DNA of 10,796 nt. Source: Geoglobus sp. (lineage in GTDB: Archaea; Halobacteriota; Archaeoglobi; Archaeoglobales; Archaeoglobaceae). The DNA is taken from NCBI GenBank assembly GCA_027016965.1, contig JALURI010000161.1, positions 1 to 10,796 on the forward strand, read 5' to 3'. The notes under the pieces were generated by a model that had not been told where the DNA came from, did not search any database, and was given only the letters and a program-made list of their open reading frames with translations. Both the position numbers and the translations under genes were made by a program. Numbering within the stretch: position 1 is the stretch's first letter; each line of letters starts with the position of its first letter. Of the stretch, positions 6,595 to 10,796 are shown in pieces.

Positions 6595-6599
6595 ATTCA

Positions 6600-7484
6600 A
6601 TGAGGTATGTGAGGATCATTCCTGTGGCTTTTGATTCAATGGGTGTGAGAAGCATGGCAACATTCATTGAAACAGAGGATATCAGAATCTTCATAGATCC
6701 CGGAGTTGCACTTGGACCGAGAAGATATGGTCTGCCACCTCACCCTGCTGAATTCAGGAAAATGGATGAAATGTGGGACTCAGTCGAAAATCTTTCGAAA
6801 AAGGCTGATGTTTTTGTCATCACCCACTATCATTACGACCACCACAGCCCTGACAAAGCAGAGTTGTTTGAAGAAAAAACCGTTTTCATAAAGGATCCGG
6901 TAAACAGAATTAATCACAGTCAAAAGAAGAGAGCAGGTATATTCCTTTCGTTGATAAGAGACAAGTCTGAAATTGTTATTGCCGATGGTCAGAAAATTGA
7001 AATAGGCAACACCCTTATCGAGTTTTCACCTCCTGTTCCTCACGGAACAGATTCAAGACTCGGGTATGTGGTGATGATCTATATTGAGGAAAAAGGATCT
7101 TTTCTTTTTACAAGCGATGTTGAAGGAGCATCACTTGATGAGCAGATCAGGTGGATAGCTGAGAGAGATGCTGAAACGGTTTTCGTTGATGGACCCATGA
7201 CCTACATGCTCGGATACAGATACTCAGTTAAAAGCCTTGAAAAGAGCATCGAGAATTTGGTGGATATTATGAGCAATAGAATCAGAAATCTGATACTGGA
7301 TCATCATCTAACAAGGGATATAAACTGGAGGGAAAAGGTTGTCAGAGTTTTTAAGGCTGGAGAGGATTTAGGAGTTGATGTCCTTTCAGCAGCAGAATTT
7401 GCAGGGGAGAAAGAGCTCCTGCTTGAGGCATTGAGAAAGGAACTTTATGAAAAATCCAGCCTTGATAGGGTGAAATATTTATAA
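6600..7484 (+). CDS. UPF0282-type metallo-beta-lactamase-fold hydrolase
   Basis: A 294-residue protein of the archaeal UPF0282 family, with the metallo-beta-lactamase fold. The metal-binding HYHYDHH motif lies at residues 76-82. Further candidate ligands are the His in PPVPHGTDS, the Asp in LFTSDVEGA and the His pair in LILDHHLTRD. The N-terminal GVRSMATFIETEDIRIFIDPGVALGPRRYGLPP segment (residues 15-47) is characteristic of the family. The substrate is unknown to me. The fold also occurs in nucleases and thiol-ester hydrolases, so hydrolase is as far as the sequence goes. The ATG at 6600 lacks a Shine-Dalgarno sequence and may be leaderless. A GTG three codons later is an alternative. It is transcribed divergently from the CBS gene. 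Confidence 0.9.
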   Translation: MRYVRIIPVAFDSMGVRSMATFIETEDIRIFIDPGVALGPRRYGLPPHPAEFRKMDEMWDSVENLSKKADVFVITHYHYDHHSPDKAELFEEKTVFIKDPVNRINHSQKKRAGIFLSLIRDKSEIVIADGQKIEIGNTLIEFSPPVPHGTDSRLGYVVMIYIEEKGSFLFTSDVEGASLDEQIRWIAERDAETVFVDGPMTYMLGYRYSVKSLEKSIENLVDIMSNRIRNLILDHHLTRDINWREKVVRVFKAGEDLGVDVLSAAEFAGEKELLLEALRKELYEKSSLDRVKYL

Positions 7485-7485
7485 G
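7470..7485 (+). promoter_or_regulatory. Probable tRNA-His promoter over the end of the UPF0282 gene
   Basis: GTGAAATATTTATAAG contains a TATA box (TTTATAA) preceded by a BRE-like GTGAAA. Its centre is about 35 bases before the tRNA, so transcription would start near 7507 and leave a leader of about eight bases for RNase P to remove. The box contains the stop codon of the preceding gene. Confidence 0.6.
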
Positions 7486-7515
7486 CAGACTCCTCCATCA
7501 AGTTCCTGTCAGGAT

Positions 7516-7588
7516 GGCCCGGATAGGGTAGTGGTCATCCTCTGGGACTGTGGATCCCAGGAGCCGGGTTCGAATCCCGGTCCGGGCC
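7516..7588 (+). tRNA. tRNA-His (anticodon GTG)
   Basis: A full cloverleaf can be drawn. Acceptor strands GCCCGGA (7517-7523) and TCCGGGC (7581-7587) pair over seven bases. A D arm spans about 7526-7540. The anticodon stem TGGGA/TCCCA holds the loop CTGTGGA, giving anticodon GTG (7550-7552). The T arm is CCGGG-TTCGAAT-CCCGG (7564-7580). The extra G at 7516 faces C73 at 7588, the encoded G-1:C73 pair that is the identity element of tRNA-His. CCA is not encoded, and no intron is present. Acceptance of histidine follows from the anticodon and G-1. The integrase remnant downstream suggests the 3' end once served as an attachment site. Confidence 0.96.
7564..7588 (+). other. Candidate integration site (T arm and 3' end of tRNA-His)
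   Basis: Archaeal tyrosine integrases commonly recombine within the 3' half of a tRNA gene and leave it intact. The integrase remnant begins 60 bases beyond this end and reads away from it, the usual layout at one end of an integrated element. I found no second copy of this sequence later in the window, so the other att half is lost or lies outside. The exact crossover limits cannot be set from one copy. Confidence 0.35.
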
Positions 7589-7616
7589 CTCTAAAATTAG
7601 TTTCAGGGCAGGGATT

Positions 7617-7626
7617 GTTTTAATAT
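7617..7626 (+). promoter_or_regulatory. TATA-like sequence upstream of the integrase remnant
   Basis: TTTTAATATG lies roughly 27 bases ahead of the ATG at 7649, the spacing of a leaderless archaeal promoter. No Shine-Dalgarno sequence precedes that ATG. The match is moderate, and the gene it would drive is broken. Confidence 0.35.
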
Positions 7627-7648
7627 GGCTTATTTGTAAGTTTTCAAC

Positions 7649-8279
7649 ATGATCCATGATTTTAACAAGAGGTTAGAAAGGGCACTGAAAAGACTCGAAA
7701 ATATATGTGAGGAAAATCAAAAGCTAATCCTGAAATTCAAAAGCTATTGTTTTGCGAATGATCTTTCACTTGCCAGAGTTTCAAAGCTGATTGAACAGCT
7801 TGTTAAGATATCAGAAGTTGTTAATAAACCATTTACTGATTGGCAGAGAGAAGATGTTGAGAAAGTTCTTGAATGGATTGATGAGCGGATTAGAAAAGAA
7901 AATCTATCACTGTGGACAAAGAGAGAGTATAAGAAGACATTAAAGGAATTCTTCAGGTGGCTTGGGAAAAAAGAGCTTGTTGATTGGTTCACGATTGGAG
8001 AAATGAAGACGAGAAAGTTCCCGGACGAGCTGATTACTGAGGATGAATTAAAGAAGATGATTGAAGCTGCCAAAAATCCAAGGGACTGGGCTTTGATTTC
8101 GGTTCTGTGGGAGTCGGGTTGTAGGGTTGAAGAGCTTGGCAATATGAGAGTCAGAGATGTTGAATTTACAGATGAAGGGGTTTGGGTTAAATTATTCGGG
8201 AAGACAGGAGAGAGCTGTGTTGTTACCATTTTCTACAGTCTTCCTCTCTGAGTGGATAAATACTCATCCTTCCCGCGAG
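7649..8279 (+). pseudogene. Truncated archaeal tyrosine recombinase (XerC/D-like integrase)
   Basis: The first 200 codons read as the N-terminal SAM-like core-binding domain (about residues 1-120, including LSLWTKREYKKTLKEFFRWLG) and the start of the catalytic domain (PDELITEDELKKMIEAA, then WESGCRVEELGNMRVRDV, with the box I Arg at about 170). After FGKTGES the frame runs to a stop at 8249-8251. Inserting one base in the GAGAGAG stretch near 8210-8216 brings in a frame that continues as LSEWINTHPSRE up to 8279, as expected for an integrase. The box II His-x-x-Arg and the catalytic Tyr are missing, so the protein should be inactive. Intact relatives are around 300 residues or more. The remnant reads away from tRNA-His and is probably all that remains of an integrated element. 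Confidence 0.85.
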
Positions 8280-8374
8280 TGAACCGAGTATAACATCCAC
8301 GGTACCATTGTTCCTCTGATAACTGGCTTTCCATGTCTGACTTCTGGGTCAATGACTATTCTATTTTCATACAT
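8259..8374 (-). pseudogene. Remnant of a DUF433 (VapB-like antitoxin) gene
   Basis: From an ATG at 8374, with GGTGA about five bases ahead, the minus strand reads MYENRIVIDPEVRHGKPV and then IRGTMVP. This is the N-terminal half of a DUF433 (COG2442) protein, the small DNA-binding-like family often paired with a DUF5615/PIN-like toxin. The frame then breaks near 8298-8302. A one-base shift restores the family continuation VDVILGSLAGRMSI down to 8259. Beyond that the sequence runs into the antisense of the integrase remnant, so the C-terminal part and any partner toxin gene are gone. Intact family members are about 75-90 residues. Function is surely lost. The call rests on recognising the motif. 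Confidence 0.75.
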
Positions 8375-8524
8375 CTCTCTCACCACTTCAAGCTTAAATT
8401 TGTGTCACCGTGTAATTAAGATAGGAAATGGGCTTTCTCCAGAATATATAGAAACATAGTAACTTAAAAATTAATTTTTTCACTGCTAATTTTTGCATAC
8501 AAGATATGGAAATCCGAAAGAAGT

Positions 8525-9081
8525 TTGAAGACAGTATTGAGACAAATGATCGCAATGTTCCTCATTTTCTGGTTGCTCGCCCAAATTTCAATGGTTGTCG
8601 CTATGGAGTTTGAGTATCGTGGTATTGTGGATGAGTACTCGCAGCTTTTCAAGGAAAATCTTACAGAGCAAGATGGGCTGAATTCTTCTTGGTCAGTTGC
8701 TGTAAAATACAGGGATGTATTTGAAGGGACTTACGGAAGAAATGAGAGTTTGACCAACAGAGCTATAACCAAGAATTCAGGATTTTACCTGGGATTCATA
8801 CCACTGTTTGCGGCATACCTTGAATGGTTTGATGGATACGAGAAACTAATTGTGCTGCAGAAAAAGGAAATTGTGGTGAGTTTGTCACTGCCATCAGAAC
8901 TCTCTTACGGGAGGTTAATGGGCTAAAAACAAGAAAAGTCGATATGGAAGGATTTGACCACTCTTTTCCAGAAGTTTACTGGAATGGGAGATGGTGCATC
9001 CTCGTTATTGAAGACAGAAATCCGAGAAAGGTTGCAGATTTAATCAGAAGAGAAGTACACGAGATATACAGAGGTAAATAG
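8525..9081 (+). pseudogene. Secreted transglutaminase-like protein gene split by a one-base frameshift
   Basis: The first frame (TTG at 8525, or more likely ATG at 8546) gives a hydrophobic N-terminus, MIAMFLIFWLLAQISMVVA, resembling a signal peptide. A soluble region with three N-x-S/T sequons (NLT, NSS, NES) follows, consistent with export. That frame ends at 8924-8926. From about 8861 another frame carries GNCGEFVTAIRTLLREVNGL and later DHSFPEVYWNGRWCILVIED, ending at 9079-9081. These look like the Cys and His motifs of the transglutaminase-like fold. Adding one A to the run of five at 8861-8865 joins both frames into one protein of about 178-185 residues. The substrate is unknown, and the family may be catalytic or only fold-related. 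This may be a decayed gene, a phase-variable gene or a sequencing error. Confidence 0.7.
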
Positions 9082-9086
9082 ACCAG

Positions 9087-9104
9087 CCTAAAATTATATA
9101 TTCT
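9087..9104 (+). promoter_or_regulatory. TATA box for the COG1107-like gene
   Basis: CCTAAAATTATATATTCT includes a strong TATA element (about 9094-9102) preceded by an A-rich BRE-like stretch. The TATA centre is about 30 bases ahead of the ATG at 9128, which predicts a leaderless or very short-leader transcript. GGCAGG directly before the ATG is too close to serve as a good ribosome site. Confidence 0.6.
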
Positions 9105-9127
9105 AAATTGTGAGACCATCTGGCAGG

Positions 9128-10796
9128 ATGGCGTGCGATTTCTGTGAGGGTAGAGGATATGTGGAGATTGAGGAGGAATGCAGGGTATGTGGTGGATCTG
9201 GCAAATCCAGGAGTTTTGATCCAAAAATAACGTCTGAGCTAAGTGATGAGCAGCTCAAGATGTTTCTTCAGGGAATCTGTGGTGTTTGCATGGGATCGGG
9301 AAAGGTTAAAAGAATGAATTTATGCAGTAATTGCAATGGAACTGGAAAAGCTGGAAAGTGCAGAATATGCGGTAAGTCTGTGTATGGTGATAAGGAACTG
9401 TGCGGTGATTGCAGGAAGAAGCCACATGCATACCTTTTGAAAAACAGCTGTGGGCTGGAAGAAATCAAGCTTAACCGAGTCTATGTTGGCAGAGTTTCAG
9501 GAATTACCGACATAGGTATTTTTGTGAATTTAAACAGAAGATTGAGAGGCCTTATTCATAAAAGAAATCTGAGAAATGCAAGGCTGAACGAGAGTGATGA
9601 GGTTTTTGTGAAGGTGGATGGAATAAGAACAACAGGAGAGATAGATCTGAGTCTTGCTAACAGGAAGGACTACACAATTATAGAGGTATCAAAATCTGCT
9701 CCTCTCCTCAAAATATCCCAGCTTGAAAGGTTTATTGGTAAAATGGGGGAGATTAGGGGGAAGGTTGAACATGTTAAGCTTACAGGCGGTCCAACAATAT
9801 TCACAGTAATAGATGAAACGGGACTTGTTAACTGTGCCGCTTTTGAGGCGGGAGAAAGAGCTTACCCCGGCATAAATGCAGGGGATGTAGTCAGAGTAAT
9901 TGGAATAGTCAAGAGGAGGGACACAAAACTTCAGCTTGAAGTTCTGGAGATGGAACGACTGCTTGGATCAGAGGCAACACAGATCGAAAAATCTATTGAA
10001 ATGGAGATCAGAAAAAAGGCACAGCCAGAGTTTAAGGGGTTCATGATCAAAAGCAAGGTTCTTGAGACTCTCAGAGAAGATATGATGAATGTGGCTGGGG
10101 AACTGAAAAAAGCCATCCTCGAGTCAAGACCGATAATAATACGTCATCACTGGGATGCTGATGGAGTTTGCGGTGGAGTTGCACTTGAAATTGCGTTGCT
10201 TGATTATATCGAGCGAGTTCATCCTGATCCTGATGCGAAGAACTACCTTGTTAGAAGGAAAGTTTCAAGGGCTCCATTTTACGAACTTGATGATGTTGTG
10301 AAAGACCTTGATGAAAGTTTGGAAGACATGGTTAAATTTGGAGATAAGATACCTCTCATAATTCTGGTAGATAACGGGTCAGGTGTTGAAGATATTCCAG
10401 CTATTGAACAGATGCTGATTTTTGGTGCAGACGTTTTAACAGTTGATCATCATTTCCCTGATGAAGATGTGGACAGGTACCTCCTTCATCATGTCAATCC
10501 GTACAGGGCTGGAGGAGATAGCAATTATACATCTGGAATTCTCTGCACAGAAATAGCGAGGATGATAACTGATAAAGATCTTAAGATTCTTCCAGCTGTT
10601 TCTGTAGTGGCAGATAGGGCTGAGGGGGAGGTTGAGAGATACATCGAACTATCTGGTTATGACAGGGAAACACTCTACAACATAGGTCTTGCACTGGAAT
10701 TTGAGGGATTTTATCTGAGGTTCAGATCTGCAAGCCAAATTGTTCACGAGATTCTGGGATTTGGCAGAAAGGACAGAATGCAGAAACTTGTCACCA
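9128..10796 (+). CDS. COG1107-type RecJ-like DHH protein with DnaJ-like zinc fingers, S1 and OB domains (3' end outside window)
   Basis: An open frame of 556 codons runs off the window. Residues 1-105 hold DnaJ-type CxxCxGxG repeats (CDFCEGRG, CRVCGGSG, CGVCMGSG, CSNCNGTG) and a further CRIC/CGDC pair. An S1 RNA-binding domain follows (about 115-185; VYVGRVSGITDIGIFVNL, GLIHKRNL), then an OB fold (about 199-278; GKMGEIRGKVEHVKLTGG, VNCAAFEAGE). The DHH phosphoesterase core starts at about 335, with motif I RHHWDADG, motif II LVDNGSG (about 413) and motif III TVDHHFPD (about 438). This layout matches the archaea-specific RecJ-like COG1107 family, probably Mn-dependent nucleases or phosphoesterases acting on nucleic acid. 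The substrate is not known to me. All visible catalytic motifs are intact. The DHHA1 domain should lie beyond the end. Confidence 0.92.
   Translation, partial: MACDFCEGRGYVEIEEECRVCGGSGKSRSFDPKITSELSDEQLKMFLQGICGVCMGSGKVKRMNLCSNCNGTGKAGKCRICGKSVYGDKELCGDCRKKPHAYLLKNSCGLEEIKLNRVYVGRVSGITDIGIFVNLNRRLRGLIHKRNLRNARLNESDEVFVKVDGIRTTGEIDLSLANRKDYTIIEVSKSAPLLKISQLERFIGKMGEIRGKVEHVKLTGGPTIFTVIDETGLVNCAAFEAGERAYPGINAGDVVRVIGIVKRRDTKLQLEVLEMERLLGSEATQIEKSIEMEIRKKAQPEFKGFMIKSKVLETLREDMMNVAGELKKAILESRPIIIRHHWDADGVCGGVALEIALLDYIERVHPDPDAKNYLVRRKVSRAPFYELDDVVKDLDESLEDMVKFGDKIPLIILVDNGSGVEDIPAIEQMLIFGADVLTVDHHFPDEDVDRYLLHHVNPYRAGGDSNYTSGILCTEIARMITDKDLKILPAVSVVADRAEGEVERYIELSGYDRETLYNIGLALEFEGFYLRFRSASQIVHEILGFGRKDRMQKLVT

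Larger units (their letters stand above)
7589..9127. other. Decayed accessory island downstream of tRNA-His
   Basis: This stretch contains no intact gene that I can support. It holds a truncated integrase (plus), a DUF433 remnant (minus), about 150 AT-rich bases (8375-8524) in which I see nothing definite, and a frameshifted transglutaminase-like gene (plus). At least three frame disruptions and one truncating junction fall within 1.5 kb, whereas all flanking housekeeping genes are intact. This is the expected picture of an old integration site undergoing deletion. Confidence 0.65.

Noticed and set aside
7586..7609. GCCCT/AGGGC inverted repeat as a tRNA terminator hairpin
   Set aside because: Its left arm is the tRNA acceptor 3' strand, the loop is long, and archaeal tRNA transcripts terminate at T runs rather than such hairpins.
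8223..8258. Continuation of the DUF433 remnant (YPLREEDCRKW then stop) on the minus strand
   Set aside because: It looks faintly like the family's later helix, but the same bases read LSEWIN on the plus strand as integrase. I take the minus-strand reading here as coincidence and end the remnant at about 8259.
8506..8611. Short plus-strand frame from the ATG at 8506
   Set aside because: It stops after about 35 codons and shows no recognisable pattern, while the overlapping frame has a signal-peptide-like sequence.
7511..9135. Shared CAGGATGGC before tRNA-His and at the start of the COG1107-like gene as att direct repeats
   Set aside because: Nine bases with different flanks, one copy including a start codon, is within chance and does not match the tRNA 3' end expected for an att site.
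1..10796. CRISPR array, insertion sequence or replication origin
   Set aside because: No regularly spaced repeats, transposase frames, terminal inverted repeats or origin boxes were seen on either strand.

Overview
This window looks like a euryarchaeal chromosome, most likely from the Archaeoglobales. The evidence is archaeal-only or archaeal-type genes (stalk protein L12/P1, Rpo4, Rpo11, L21e, exosome Csl4, Pus10, TrmY, a COG1107 RecJ-like protein), promoters with TATA boxes about 25-30 nt ahead of leaderless starts, oligo-T stretches after genes, and a GC content that looks like the low to mid forties. The order-level assignment is inferred from how the proteins read, not from a database search.

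Region 1 (1-1730, plus strand): rpl12, probably the last gene of a ribosomal stalk operon, is followed by two T6 runs. Then comes a tight cluster of a METTL5-type rRNA adenine methylase, Csl4 and RNA polymerase subunit Rpo11. Region 2 (1721-6555, minus strand): a nine-gene cluster reads leftward from a clear promoter near 6581-6594. In transcription order it is a CBS-pair protein, a 73-residue Cys/His-rich protein, TrmY, Pus10, L21e, Rpo4, a COG1491/DUF655 protein, KsgA/Dim1 and a HemK2-type release-factor methylase. Gaps are a few bases or overlaps, except for 33 bp ahead of the DUF655 gene, where a second promoter may lie. Pus10 and TrmY act in sequence on tRNA position 54, KsgA acts on 16S rRNA, and HemK2 is expected to act on aRF1, so most of the cluster serves making, transcribing or modifying the translation machinery. 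Its last gene overlaps rpo11 tail to tail by 10 bp.

Region 3 (6600-7588, plus strand): a divergently transcribed metallo-beta-lactamase-fold protein of the UPF0282 type, then tRNA-His(GTG), whose probable TATA box lies on the stop codon of the preceding gene. Region 4 (7589-9127): a small decayed accessory island just downstream of the tRNA. It holds a truncated tyrosine integrase, an antisense remnant of a DUF433 (antitoxin-like) gene joined to it, and a secreted transglutaminase-like gene split by a one-base frameshift. None of the housekeeping genes on either side is broken. Region 5 (9128 to the end, plus strand): the start of a long multidomain COG1107-type DHH protein (DnaJ-like zinc fingers, S1, OB fold, DHH phosphoesterase) that runs off the window.

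I see no convincing new multigene system. The most informative parts are the tRNA-His island with its rearrangement junction, and the unassigned CBS and small Cys-rich proteins at the head of the TrmY-Pus10 cluster.
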